From NCBI GenBank assembly GCA_017436035.1, contig JAFSDV010000013.1, forward strand, positions 1 through 42,446: 42,446 nt of DNA. Direction: 5' to 3'. Positions within the stretch are counted from its first letter, which is position 1. Each line of letters begins with the position of its first letter. This DNA comes from Oscillospiraceae bacterium. GTDB taxonomy: Bacteria > Bacillota > Clostridia > Oscillospirales > Oscillospiraceae. Made by a program: the position numbers and the translations under genes. Below, piece by piece: positions 24,458 through 33,359 of this stretch. The notes under the pieces were generated by a model, which ran no database searches, was not told the DNA's origin, and saw only the letters and a program-made list of their open reading frames with translations.

Positions 24458-25228
24458 TTACTTTTCCCTTGTTGCCTTATCGTTAGATACATAGCTGTAT
24501 TTGTATTTATAACGGTAATTGTACTTATACTTGCCAGTACCGTCTCCGGTAACGCCGTTGAGAACAAAACCCATCAGGCGTACGCCTGCATTTTTGACCT
24601 GCTGCAGGCAACGGGAAAGCAGTTCCTTTTCCGCCCTGTTCTGCCGTACAAGGAAGATCATGCCGTCAAGTGTCTTTGCAACGAGACATGCGTCACTGAC
24701 AAAGCCTACCGGCGGTGTGTCGATCAGAATATAATCGTACTTTTCAGACAGCCGGTCAATCATCGTCTTCATTCTCGGGCTACCCAGCAGCTCAGAGGGG
24801 TTGGGCGGGATCTCACCGGAATACAGCATATCCAAATTAGGATATGTACTGGGGCGAATCGCGTCTTCCTCTGTGCAGTGACCTGCCAAAACATTACTTA
24901 ATCCGGGAGATGCCTGCTCAATCAGCAGCCGTGCCTGACTGGGACGGCGCAGATCTGCATCGATCAACAGAACCTTCTGTCCGCTTTCCGCGAAGGTAAT
25001 TGCCAGATTCAATAAGGTAATACTCTTACCCTCACCTGCTTGACTGCTGGTAATGCAGAACTTCCGGCAGCCTTCCACAGCTTGGAAGAAGCGGATATTG
25101 GTGCGCAAGGATTTATAGGACTCCCGTACAAAAAAGCTGGAATTCTTATTCAGAATATTGCGCCGCATCAGCGTATAGCTGGGGGACTGATCTTTTTTCT
25201 GCGCCACATTAAAACCAAACGGTCCCAT
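24458..25228 (-). CDS. Bacterial tyrosine kinase, CpsD/CapB type
   Basis: 256 residues. Walker A SSQAGEGKS (61-69), Walker A' LLIDADLRRP (87-96) and Walker B ILIDTPP are all present. The C-terminal tail from about residue 233 has seven tyrosines alternating with basic residues (KYKYNYRYKYKYSY), the autophosphorylation cluster. These kinases are switched on by the membrane partner encoded three bases upstream and control polysaccharide chain length and export. The start MGPFGFNVAQ is accepted although its ribosome-binding site lies inside the end of the wzz-like gene. No glycosyltransferase genes follow; a strong terminator does. Confidence 0.95.
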   Translation of the reverse strand: MGPFGFNVAQKKDQSPSYTLMRRNILNKNSSFFVRESYKSLRTNIRFFQAVEGCRKFCITSSQAGEGKSITLLNLAITFAESGQKVLLIDADLRRPSQARLLIEQASPGLSNVLAGHCTEEDAIRPSTYPNLDMLYSGEIPPNPSELLGSPRMKTMIDRLSEKYDYILIDTPPVGFVSDACLVAKTLDGMIFLVRQNRAEKELLSRCLQQVKNAGVRLMGFVLNGVTGDGTGKYKYNYRYKYKYSYVSNDKATREK

Positions 25229-25231
25229 TGA

Positions 25232-25978
25232 TCACACCTCCTTACTGTTTTCTTCTCCTACGGTTGCTTTGTCCGAAACATATCCGCCCTTCTTGTAATC
25301 CAGCTCATAATCCGGGATCACACCCAACACCGGCGCATCACTGAGCTTACGCAGGTCTGCTTCGTTTTTGATATGTACGTCGGACACAATTTGTATGACC
25401 ACCCCGGCGACTACCGCCAGGATGCCAATAAGCGCACCCAGCACGGTGTTCTTCACAAAGCTGGGGGTATAGGGTTTTTCAGGCACCTTTGCCCGGTCAA
25501 CGATTTTGGAAGTTCCTCGCGTAATTTGGTCGATCTCCTTCGGTGCAATATCCGCGATCGCATTTGCAATTTCTGTTGCCAATGCGGGATCTGCATTGGT
25601 AATGCTGACCTCAAACACTTCTGTATCGCCCATAGCCTCTGCGCTGATCATCTCACGCAGCTGCTTAGCGGTAACTTCTGAACCAACACGCTCCGTAACT
25701 TTATCAAGTACTGTATTGCTTGTAAGAAGCTCAATATATGTAGCTACCAGTCTTTGAGATGTTGCCAGGTCAGACGAAGAAATCGCTCCGCCCTGCACCC
25801 CGTTAGAAGAGTTGTTTACATAGATGCTGATGCTTGCCCGATACATAGGTGTCACGAATCCGGCAGTATAAGCCAATGCTGCACCGCCAGTAACCACAGC
25901 ACACAAAACAATCAGCCACAGCTTTCGCATCAGCGCACTGAATATTTCCCTTATGTTCAGCTCCATCGTAGATTCCAT
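25232..25978 (-). CDS. Wzz/CapA-type chain-length regulator and kinase activator
   Basis: 248 residues from the second ATG (MESTMELN), eight bases after GGAG. Two membrane helices, near residues 18-40 and 175-200, flank an external domain (YRASISIYVNNSS ... EVSITNADPALATEIANAIAD), with PEKPYTPS before the second helix, as in Wzz proteins. The cytoplasmic C-terminal tail activates the BY-kinase encoded next. The unit is transcribed from a consensus promoter as a two-gene operon. Confidence 0.93.
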   Translation of the reverse strand: MESTMELNIREIFSALMRKLWLIVLCAVVTGGAALAYTAGFVTPMYRASISIYVNNSSNGVQGGAISSSDLATSQRLVATYIELLTSNTVLDKVTERVGSEVTAKQLREMISAEAMGDTEVFEVSITNADPALATEIANAIADIAPKEIDQITRGTSKIVDRAKVPEKPYTPSFVKNTVLGALIGILAVVAGVVIQIVSDVHIKNEADLRKLSDAPVLGVIPDYELDYKKGGYVSDKATVGEENSKEV

Positions 25979-26053
25979 ATCCATCTCTCCTTATTGCTTT
26001 GGATGAATTATATAGTCTGAAAAGCAAAGCATTTTTGTCACATATACTTCTAC

Positions 26054-26083
26054 AGTATACCACGCTACACCTATCCTTGTCAA
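26054..26083 (-). promoter_or_regulatory. Promoter of the Wzz-kinase operon
   Basis: Minus-strand TTGACA (26078-26083) and TATACT (26054-26059), 18-base spacer, about 75 bases before the gene. Confidence 0.8.
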
Positions 26084-26108
26084 CACGCCTTTTGCGAAAA
26101 ATACAAGT

Positions 26109-26146
26109 TAAAAAGTCGAAAAGTATCCTGTACTTTCCGACTTTTT
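26109..26146 (-). terminator. Terminator of cysE
   Basis: AAAAAGTCG ... CGACTTTTT with inner AAAGTA/TACTTT pairs. It starts two bases past the cysE stop and has T-runs on both strands. Confidence 0.8.
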
Positions 26147-26147
26147 C

Positions 26148-27035
26148 TTACAAACGCCCCTTGATTTGAAGCTCCTGATTTTTTATGCTGACAGTGGTAT
26201 TGGGCGCAATAGACTTTGTTATAAATGCATTCGATCCGATGACTGATTCCCTGCCGATCACAGTGTCTCCGCCCAGCACAGAAGCACCTGCATAGATGGT
26301 AACATTGTCCTCGATTGTCGGATGCCGCCGCTTTCCCCGCAGGCTCTGACCGCCTCTGGTGGACAACGCTCCAAGCGTCACGCCCTGATAAATCTTCACA
26401 TTTTCTCCAATCACTGTTGTTTCACCGATGACAATTCCTGTTCCATGGTCAATGAAAAAATATTTTCCAATGGTTGCACCGGGATGAATATCGATACCGG
26501 TCTCACTGTGTGCATGCTCCGTCATCATTCTGGGCAACATAGGCACATGAAGGGTATAGAGCACATGGGCAAGCCTGTAAACGGTAATCGCAAACAGACC
26601 CGGATAAGCAAAGATAATCTCTGCCATGGAGGTTGCGGCAGGGTCGCCGGCATAAGCCGCCTCCAAATCTGTCTGAACCATCGCTCTTACCCGGGGAATC
26701 TCATTAAAAAACGCCAGGCTGATCTGCTCTGCATGCTCCTGCGCGGTTTCCTTGGATTCTCCGGCGCTTTGGAATACCAGCGCGATCTGCCGGTTCAGGT
26801 GAAACAGCACATCCTCAATCAGCATAGATAGATTGGGCTTTGCATTGTAGCTGCGGTAATTCTTATCCCGAAAATACCCGGGAAATACGATTCTGCGCAG
26901 CTTCTCAATAATGTCGACAACTACATCCTTATCCGGCTGACGAAGAGGCTCGATCTGATCAATATCTCTGCCGCCGCCGTAATCTTTCAAAATACTGTCC
27001 ACAACCGATTCAATTTCCTGCTCTATGGGTATCAT
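26148..27035 (-). CDS. cysE: Serine O-acetyltransferase
   Basis: 295 residues; the ATG is eight bases after GGAGG. An N-terminal helical domain of about 150 residues (longer than in E. coli, as in the EpsC-type enzymes) is followed by the left-handed beta helix of hexapeptide repeats, with HSETGIDIHPGATIGKYFFI, DHGTGIVIGETTVIGENVKI and YQGVTLGA, which contain the catalytic His-Asp region. It makes O-acetylserine from serine and acetyl-CoA in the first step of cysteine synthesis. It is divergent from cysK, whose product uses that intermediate. Confidence 0.95.
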   Translation of the reverse strand: MIPIEQEIESVVDSILKDYGGGRDIDQIEPLRQPDKDVVVDIIEKLRRIVFPGYFRDKNYRSYNAKPNLSMLIEDVLFHLNRQIALVFQSAGESKETAQEHAEQISLAFFNEIPRVRAMVQTDLEAAYAGDPAATSMAEIIFAYPGLFAITVYRLAHVLYTLHVPMLPRMMTEHAHSETGIDIHPGATIGKYFFIDHGTGIVIGETTVIGENVKIYQGVTLGALSTRGGQSLRGKRRHPTIEDNVTIYAGASVLGGDTVIGRESVIGSNAFITKSIAPNTTVSIKNQELQIKGRL

Positions 27036-27062
27036 CACATTCGCCTCCTGTCTTTTCTTTAT

Positions 27063-27129
27063 TTCATATCATACTCTGGGGTTAATGTCAATGTTCCTAT
27101 TGACAGGAAATCCTCAAAAAATGTATAAT
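27063..27129. promoter_or_regulatory. Back-to-back cysE and cysK promoters
   Basis: Minus strand: TTGACA (27086-27091), TATGAA (27063-27068), spacer 17, for cysE. Plus strand: TTGACA (27100-27105), TATAAT (27124-27129), spacer 18, for cysK. The two -35 boxes are arms of the inverted repeat TGTCAAT-N6-ATTGACA, so a bound dimer could block both. Confidence 0.75.
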
Positions 27130-27185
27130 TTATAAAAGACACGTTACCGGTTTGGCCCTTAATTCTATGTCTTGGAGGTAATTCT

Positions 27186-28115
27186 ATGGCCGGAATCTAT
27201 GCATCAGTTACAGATCTGATCGGCTCAACACCCCTTTTGGAATTACAGAACATCGCAAAGGAAGAGCACCTGTATGCCCGGATTCTTGCAAAGCTGGAAT
27301 CCTTCAATCCCGGCGGCTCTGTCAAAGACCGGGTAGCTTTTCATATGATCCGGGATGCAGAGGAGCGGGGCTTGCTGAAAAAGGGGTCTGTGATCATTGA
27401 ACCTACCTCCGGCAACACCGGCATCGGTTTGGCTATGGCTGCGGCAGTGAGCGGGTATAAAACCATCATCGTGATGCCGGACTCCATGAGCCGCGAGCGG
27501 CAGCTTCTGATGAAGGCTTACGGGGCGGAGCTGGTACTGACGCCCGGTGCTCTCGGCATGCAGGGCGCTGTTGACCGGGCTAAAGCGCTGGCAGAACAGA
27601 TCCCTGACAGCTTTATTCCCGGACAGTTTGACAACCCCGCCAACGCCGCAGCGCACACTCTGACTACCGGTCCGGAGATCTGGCAGGATACAGACGGTCA
27701 GGTAGACATTTTTGTTGCCGGTATCGGCACCGGTGGCACGATTACCGGCACAGGCAGATACCTGAAGCAGCGCAATCCTGCGCTGCAGGTAGTGGCTGTT
27801 GAACCGGCGGCTTCTCCCCTGCTCAGCAAGGGACTTGCCGGAAAGCACGGTCTGCAGGGCATAGGCGCAAACTTCATCCCCTCGGTTTTGGACCAGAAGA
27901 TCTACGATTTGATCATTCCGGTCACAGAAGAGGATGCGTATACCGCTGCCCGATTGGCAGGCCGCAAAGAGGGTGTTTTGGCAGGTATCTCCTCCGGCGC
28001 TGCCCTTCATGCCGCCATCACACTGGCAAGACTGCCGGAAAACACCGGAAAAACCATCGTGGTACTTCTGCCGGATACCGGCGAGCGGTACCTGTCTACC
28101 CCTATGTTCGATTGA
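27186..28115 (+). CDS. cysK: Cysteine synthase (O-acetylserine sulfhydrylase)
   Basis: 309 residues; ATG after TTGGAGGTAATTCT. The PLP lysine is in NPGGSVKDR (Lys47); TSGNTG (74-79) binds the substrate, and GIGTGGTITGTGRYL binds the PLP phosphate. GISSGAALHAA near the end is also conserved. It makes cysteine from O-acetylserine and sulfide in the cytosol and usually forms a complex with CysE. A strong terminator follows. The length is normal. Confidence 0.97.
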   Translation: MAGIYASVTDLIGSTPLLELQNIAKEEHLYARILAKLESFNPGGSVKDRVAFHMIRDAEERGLLKKGSVIIEPTSGNTGIGLAMAAAVSGYKTIIVMPDSMSRERQLLMKAYGAELVLTPGALGMQGAVDRAKALAEQIPDSFIPGQFDNPANAAAHTLTTGPEIWQDTDGQVDIFVAGIGTGGTITGTGRYLKQRNPALQVVAVEPAASPLLSKGLAGKHGLQGIGANFIPSVLDQKIYDLIIPVTEEDAYTAARLAGRKEGVLAGISSGAALHAAITLARLPENTGKTIVVLLPDTGERYLSTPMFD

Positions 28116-28200
28116 TCAAGATATCACACCGGGCACTTCAGAATTATATCTGCCATACACATTTTAGTCATTTCTGAAATATTCAACTTTCAATTATCAA

Positions 28201-28231
28201 GTAAAAGCACACCTGTCAGGTGTGCTTTTTG
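28201..28231. terminator. Bidirectional terminator between cysK and murA
   Basis: AAAAGCACACCTG and CAGGTGTGCTTTTT with a one-base turn, T-runs on both strands. It ends at the murA stop codon. Confidence 0.85.
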
Positions 28232-29497
28232 TTAATCTTCTATTCTGCGGATATCCGCACCCAAGGCTGTCAGCTTTTCCACAAGCCGCTCATAGCCACG
28301 CTCAATAAAGTGGATATTTTCCACCCTGGTAGTACCCTCTGCCACAAGTCCGGCAATAACCAGTGCCGCGCCTGCCCGCAGATCATGAGCCCGAACAGTT
28401 GCACCTTTAAGCTGTTTCTGCCCTGTTACAATAGCAGTTTTGCCGTTGATGAGAATATCTGCGCCCATACTGGCAAGCTCTGTGCAGTAGCCAAAAAATC
28501 TGGTTTCGTAAACACTCTCTGTTAAACGGCTGATGCCCTCTGCCAGTGCCATACACACACAGATCTGCGCCTGCATATCTGTGGGAAATCCGGGATAAGG
28601 CCGGGTCTTTACCGTGGTATGCTGCAGCCGTCCGTCAGACTGCACCCGGATCGCATCATCATAATTTATAAATTTGGCTCCCATTTCCTCCAGCTTGGAT
28701 GTAATACATTCCATATGCTTGGGAATCACATTCCGAACCAACACATTTCCGCCTGCAGCCGCAACCGCAGCCAAGTATGTACCGGCTTCGATCTGATCGG
28801 GAATGATCCCGTAAGTACCGCCCTGCAGGCTTTCCACACCACGGATCTTCACAGTATCCGTACCGGCGCCGGAAATATGGGCGCCCATGGTATTCAGAAA
28901 GTTTGCCAAGTCCACGATATGGGGCTCTTTTGCCGCATTCTCTATAACCGTCTGTCCGGGCAGCAGCACTGCAGCCAGCATAATATTCACCGTTGCGCCC
29001 ACGCTGACTACATCCAGGCTGATCCGATTGCCCTGTAATCCGCCGGGACCGGGTGTTAGGTTTACATAATCTTCATTTTCATCCACATCCGCACCCAATG
29101 CCGCAAAACCCTTGATGTGCTGATCAATGGGACGGGAGGCAAAATTACAGCCGCCGGGCAATGCCACATTCGCTTTATGGAATCGACCCAGCAATGCGCC
29201 CATCAGATAATAGCTGGCACGCATTTTCCGCACCAATTCCGGATTTGGATGGGTACTGACAATATTCGTACAGTCCAGCAGCACAACACCCGGTGCTTCA
29301 TACCGGATGTCGGCGCCAAGGTCCGCCAAAATATCCAATAAAATGCGCACATCGGAAATATCCGGTACGTTTTCCACGCGGCATTTTCCTTTTACCAGCA
29401 AAGCAGCAGGCAGGATCGCTACTGCCGCATTTTTCGCACCGCTGATGGTGACAGAGCCCTGCAAGGGATTTCCGCCACAAATTTCATATCTTGCCAA
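28232..29497 (-). CDS. murA: UDP-GlcNAc enolpyruvyltransferase
   Basis: 421 residues from a TTG ten bases after AAGGAG; the GTG at 29530 lies only a few bases from the predicted transcription start and would lack a leader, so TTG is preferred. The sequence YEICGGNPLQGSVTISGAKNA and the catalytic cysteine in GGCNFASRPID (Cys117 from this start) are intact, so it should be fosfomycin-sensitive. It performs the first committed step of peptidoglycan synthesis. Firmicutes often have two copies; which one this is cannot be said. It has its own promoter. Confidence 0.95.
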   Translation of the reverse strand: MARYEICGGNPLQGSVTISGAKNAAVAILPAALLVKGKCRVENVPDISDVRILLDILADLGADIRYEAPGVVLLDCTNIVSTHPNPELVRKMRASYYLMGALLGRFHKANVALPGGCNFASRPIDQHIKGFAALGADVDENEDYVNLTPGPGGLQGNRISLDVVSVGATVNIMLAAVLLPGQTVIENAAKEPHIVDLANFLNTMGAHISGAGTDTVKIRGVESLQGGTYGIIPDQIEAGTYLAAVAAAGGNVLVRNVIPKHMECITSKLEEMGAKFINYDDAIRVQSDGRLQHTTVKTRPYPGFPTDMQAQICVCMALAEGISRLTESVYETRFFGYCTELASMGADILINGKTAIVTGQKQLKGATVRAHDLRAGAALVIAGLVAEGTTRVENIHFIERGYERLVEKLTALGADIRRIED

Positions 29498-29540
29498 GGA
29501 CGATTCACTCCTTGCTGTTTTCGTTTTCACTCACCTATCA

Positions 29541-29569
29541 ATTATAGCATATTGTGCTGATTATGTAAA
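29541..29569 (-). promoter_or_regulatory. Promoter of murA
   Basis: Minus-strand TTTACA (29564-29569), TATAAT (29541-29546), 17-base spacer, with extended -10 TGCTATAAT. It places the transcript start near 29534, which supports the downstream TTG as the start codon. Confidence 0.8.
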
Positions 29570-29586
29570 GCACAAATTTCCTTCAT

Positions 29587-30876
29587 TTATCGGCGCAAAC
29601 CCTTTGGATAGTGGTTTTTCAATACTTTTCCATCACCTTTTCCCCATCCGATACTGTATCCGTCCAAGGTTACCAGACACCAGCCCTGCTGTCCGGACGG
29701 AACTACATCCCCGTGCAGATACGCCTTCGCCTCATCCCCCAAGGCGGGATAATCCTGCATACGGGAAGCCTTATTCAGCCACAACGCCAAGGCGTGGGCA
29801 GGTTCAAAGCGTTCTTTTTTCACCTGTCCCAGCTCCAAGCCGGGGCGAAGGACCTTCAAGCCGTTCAGCGCAGGCAGCTCCTCCGGCGCCCAATAAAGGC
29901 TCTGCCCAAACAGCACCGCTTTACCTGCAGGCAGGGTAATCTCCAAATCCCGGGCAAATTCAGTCCACTGCTTAGGTAGCGTTACTCCTTTTTGCATACA
30001 GGGCGCGTCAGCCGCTTCTGCCTCCGCCTTCCGCAAAACCGCCGCAAAATGCCCCTCTCCCCGCAGCTTGTGAGGCCACAGCCGATACATTCCCACGCCT
30101 GCCGGTGTAAACCAGGGCGCGTCCACTTGCTCTGGGCTGAACTCCGGATGGCGCTGCAAAAAGCTTCTGACTGTCTGCTCATTTTCCTCAGGTGCGAAGG
30201 TACAGGTGGAATAAACAAGCCGTCCGCCCGGTTTTACCAAAGCTGCCCCGGAATCCAAAATCGCCTCTTGCCGCCGGGCGCACATCTGCACCGTTTCCGG
30301 ACTCCAATCCGTTACCGCCGCTTCCTCTTTCCGGAACATGCCCTCGCCGGAGCAGGGCGCGTCAATCAGCACCCGGTCAAAATAATCCGGATACTTCTGC
30401 GCCAGCGTCTGTGGATGCTCATTTGTAACCAACGCGTTCGCTGCACCCAGTCGCTCCACATTCCGGCTGAGGATCTTCGCCCGTTTTGGACTCCATTCGT
30501 TGCACAGCAAAAAACCTGCGCCTTCCATTCGCCCGGCAATCTGGGTTGACTTTCCGCCGGGTGCGGCGCAAAGATCGCAGACCCGCTCGCCGGGCTTCGG
30601 ATCCAACAGTGCCACCGCGGACATAGCACTGGCTTCCTGCAAATAGTATACGCCTGCTTCGTGATATGGGTGCAGACCGGGACGGGTCTGCGGATCATAA
30701 TAATAGCCCATGGGTTCCCACGGAACAGGCTCTTCTGTAAACGAAAGCGCAGCTTTACCTTTCAGCGGATTGATCCGCAGCGCTACCGCTCTGGGACGCT
30801 CCAACGATTCCAAATAAGCTGTGTATTCCGCTCCCAGTTGTGTTTTCATTCTGTCCAAAAAAGCCGCAGGCAGCAT
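29587..30876 (-). CDS. rsmF: RsmF-type rRNA cytosine-C5 methyltransferase
   Basis: 429 residues; ATG after AAAGGAGATCCGGT. The N-terminal part and Rossmann methylase (CDLCAAPGGKSTQIAGRM for AdoMet, DAPCSGEGMFRK with one catalytic cysteine, YSTCTFAPEENEQTV with the second) are followed by a C-terminal PUA-like/RsmF extension (about residues 290-429). Enzymes of this family (Nol1/Nop2/Sun) methylate cytosine in 16S rRNA; the exact position here is not deduced. An extended -10 (TGCTATAAT, 30909-30917) lies upstream. Confidence 0.88.
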   Translation of the reverse strand: MLPAAFLDRMKTQLGAEYTAYLESLERPRAVALRINPLKGKAALSFTEEPVPWEPMGYYYDPQTRPGLHPYHEAGVYYLQEASAMSAVALLDPKPGERVCDLCAAPGGKSTQIAGRMEGAGFLLCNEWSPKRAKILSRNVERLGAANALVTNEHPQTLAQKYPDYFDRVLIDAPCSGEGMFRKEEAAVTDWSPETVQMCARRQEAILDSGAALVKPGGRLVYSTCTFAPEENEQTVRSFLQRHPEFSPEQVDAPWFTPAGVGMYRLWPHKLRGEGHFAAVLRKAEAEAADAPCMQKGVTLPKQWTEFARDLEITLPAGKAVLFGQSLYWAPEELPALNGLKVLRPGLELGQVKKERFEPAHALALWLNKASRMQDYPALGDEAKAYLHGDVVPSGQQGWCLVTLDGYSIGWGKGDGKVLKNHYPKGLRR

Positions 30877-30940
30877 ACCGGATCTCCTTTACCTCTGTTT
30901 ACATTTTATTATAGCATATCCTGTTTTGTATTTCTACCGC

Positions 30941-30974
30941 AAAAAACGGTACAGGCAACTGCCTGCACCGTTTT
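30941..30974 (-). terminator. Terminator of the EF-G-like gene
   Basis: On the minus strand AAAACGGTGCAGGCA pairs with TGCCTGTACCGTTTT and runs into TTTTTT. Confidence 0.85.
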
Positions 30975-30984
30975 CCTTTAGTAC

Positions 30985-33048
30985 TTATTCTTCTTCCTTG
31001 GACTCGTCAATGATCTTCTGCTGGTTTGCCTTGGGTACTTCTTCATACCGCTCAAAGTTCATTGTGAACGAGCCTCTTGCCTGGGTCATAGCACGCAGAT
31101 CGATGGCATAGCTGCTCATCTCTGCCATGGGAACTTCCGCTTCCACAACGGTATTTCCGTCGTGATCCGGATTCATACCCATCACACGACCGCGACGCTT
31201 GTTCAGATCACCGATTACGTCGCCCATGTAGCTGTCAGGGATGGTCACCTGCAGGGACATCACCGGCTCCAGCAGCGTGGGTGCCGCATTAGGCATTGCT
31301 TCCTTGAACGCCAGGATCGCTGCCAGCTTAAATGCCATTTCATTGGAGTCAACCGGGTGATAAGAGCCGTCATACAGAACAGCCTTCAGGTTGACCATCG
31401 GATAACCGGCGAGGGGACCCTTCTTGATTGCTTCCTGAATACCCTTTTCAACCGCAGGGTTAAAATTCTTGGGAACTGCGCCGCCGACGACTTCTACATC
31501 GAAGATCAGCTCATCCTGCTCCTCCTGCGGCTCAAAGCGTACCCACACATCACCAAACTGACCGGATCCGCCGGTCTGCTTCTTGTGACGTCCATGGGCC
31601 TCCACCTTTTTCTTGATCCGCTCCCGGTATGCAATCTTTGCCGGAGACAGCACTGCGTCTACGCCGAAACGGCTCTTCAGCTTGGAAACCAGCACATCCA
31701 GATGCTGATCACCCGCGCCGGACAGCACCAGCTGATGGGTCTCCGCATTATTGACCAGTGTGAAGGAGGGGTCTTCTTCGTTCAGCCGGTTCAGACCGGT
31801 GCCCACCTTTTCCTCCTGTCCCTTGACCTTGGGAGCAATCGCCATGGAATAGCAGGGCTCCGCATAGGGAATACCCTTCAGGCTGACCACCTTACGGGGA
31901 TCGCACAGGGTATCGCCGGTCTTCACCTTATCCATCTTGCCGATGGCACCGATGTCACCGCAGCTCAGACTCTTGACCTCTGTCGCCTTCTTGCCGCACA
32001 TGGTATACAGACGTCCCAGCTTCTCGGTTTCGCCGGTACGGGCGTTGACGAGGGTAGTATCAGCGGTGATATCACCGGAAAGGATCTTCACAAACGAATA
32101 CTTTCCGTACTGGTCAGACACCGTCTTCCATACGAAAGCAGAGGGAACACCGCCGGGGGAAACAACAAATTCTTCTGTTGCACCGTCCGCTGTGGTCGCC
32201 TTGTGATAGTTTCCTTCCACCGGATTGGGCAGAAGGTCAATAATATGATCCATCAGCATCAGGCTGCCCAGACAATTCACGCCGGAGCCGCACAGTACCG
32301 GGAACAGGGTCCGGTCCAGAACGCCCTTGTGCATGCCCTTGATCATTTCAGCATATGTAAAATCTTCACCGCCAAAGAATTTATCCATAAATTCTTCGCT
32401 GGTTTCTGCAACGGACTCCTTCAGAGCATCGTTGAATTCCGTGATGACCTCTTCCTTGCCTTCGGGTACTTCGATCTCCACCCGCTTCAGGTTCTGCATT
32501 TCATAAGCGCGCTTATTCAGCACGTCGATAATGCCTGTAACCTTCCGGTTTGCATCCCAAATAGGAACGACCACCGGTGCGACCTTATTGCCATACTTTT
32601 CACGCAGGGCGTTAAAGGTGGCGTTGTAGTCCGAATTGTCCTCATCCACCTTGGAAATATAGAAGAAGCAGGGCATATTCCGCTCCTGGCAGTACTTCCA
32701 TGCCTTTTCCAGGCCCACGGTAATGCCGTCCTTGGCGGAACAGACAATAATCGCCGCGTCAGCAGCACGCAGTGCCTCCATTGCAGCACCGGAGAAATCG
32801 AAACCACCGGGTGTATCCAGCAGGTTGATCTTATTATTATGATACTCCAGAGGTACGACCGCAGTGGAAATAGAGATGTTGCGGCGGATCTCCTCGGGAT
32901 CAAAGTCACAAACGGTATTGCCGTCAGCATTTTTGCCGATACGGTCAATAGCACCGGTCATGTAAAGCAGGCTTTCAGCCAGAGCGGTCTTGCCGCTGCC
33001 GCTATGACCCAGCAGGCAAATATTACGAATCGCGTTAGCAGTGTACAT
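30985..33048 (-). CDS. EF-G paralogue (FusA2-like GTPase)
   Basis: 687 residues; ATG (MYTANAIRNICLLG) 12 bases after AAAGGAG. It has the full EF-G domain order, but the P-loop is GHSGSGKT (14-21), not the GHIDHGKT/GHVDAGKT of canonical EF-G. The rest of the GTPase is present: DTPGGFDFSGA and SKVDEDNSD. C-terminal domains carry GGAVPKNFNPAVEKGIQEAI and RGRVMGMN. Such second copies are translation-related GTPases of unclear role rather than the main translocase. Single gene, with consensus promoter. Confidence 0.9.
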   Translation of the reverse strand: MYTANAIRNICLLGHSGSGKTALAESLLYMTGAIDRIGKNADGNTVCDFDPEEIRRNISISTAVVPLEYHNNKINLLDTPGGFDFSGAAMEALRAADAAIIVCSAKDGITVGLEKAWKYCQERNMPCFFYISKVDEDNSDYNATFNALREKYGNKVAPVVVPIWDANRKVTGIIDVLNKRAYEMQNLKRVEIEVPEGKEEVITEFNDALKESVAETSEEFMDKFFGGEDFTYAEMIKGMHKGVLDRTLFPVLCGSGVNCLGSLMLMDHIIDLLPNPVEGNYHKATTADGATEEFVVSPGGVPSAFVWKTVSDQYGKYSFVKILSGDITADTTLVNARTGETEKLGRLYTMCGKKATEVKSLSCGDIGAIGKMDKVKTGDTLCDPRKVVSLKGIPYAEPCYSMAIAPKVKGQEEKVGTGLNRLNEEDPSFTLVNNAETHQLVLSGAGDQHLDVLVSKLKSRFGVDAVLSPAKIAYRERIKKKVEAHGRHKKQTGGSGQFGDVWVRFEPQEEQDELIFDVEVVGGAVPKNFNPAVEKGIQEAIKKGPLAGYPMVNLKAVLYDGSYHPVDSNEMAFKLAAILAFKEAMPNAAPTLLEPVMSLQVTIPDSYMGDVIGDLNKRRGRVMGMNPDHDGNTVVEAEVPMAEMSSYAIDLRAMTQARGSFTMNFERYEEVPKANQQKIIDESKEEE

Positions 33049-33124
33049 GGTATGTTCAATCTCCTTTCGGGAAGGCGGACCTTCCACCTGTGCAGTCAGG
33101 GTGCTTCCGCACCGCAATAAGGAC

Positions 33125-33153
33125 ATTATACACGAACATCATTCGAATTTCAA
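33125..33153 (-). promoter_or_regulatory. Promoter of the EF-G-like gene
   Basis: Minus-strand TTGAAA (33148-33153), TATAAT (33125-33130), 17-base spacer. The remaining space to 33359 shows no gene on either strand. Confidence 0.75.
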
Positions 33154-33359
33154 TGCCTATTTTTGTCAAATTCACAAATCCACGCACGCTTTCACTCCAT
33201 TGCAGATCAAAAAGTCCTGTTTTTCGGTCTAAATCAGTCAAAACGCACGTCTTCATCCCGAAAACATTTGTTTTCTTCCGCCGTACGCACCTTGCCTTGA
33301 ACAACCACTCCCAACTGCCCACAACAGCGCATAACAAAGCTGCTGCTTGATCCGGGAGC

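Noticed and set aside
28619..29341. Plus-strand frames opposite murA
   Set aside because: The minus strand gives complete MurA with its catalytic cysteine; the others have no start signals.
31162..33120. A 652-codon frame antisense to the EF-G-like gene
   Set aside because: The sense strand encodes a full EF-G paralogue; the antisense frame is a by-product of its codon use.
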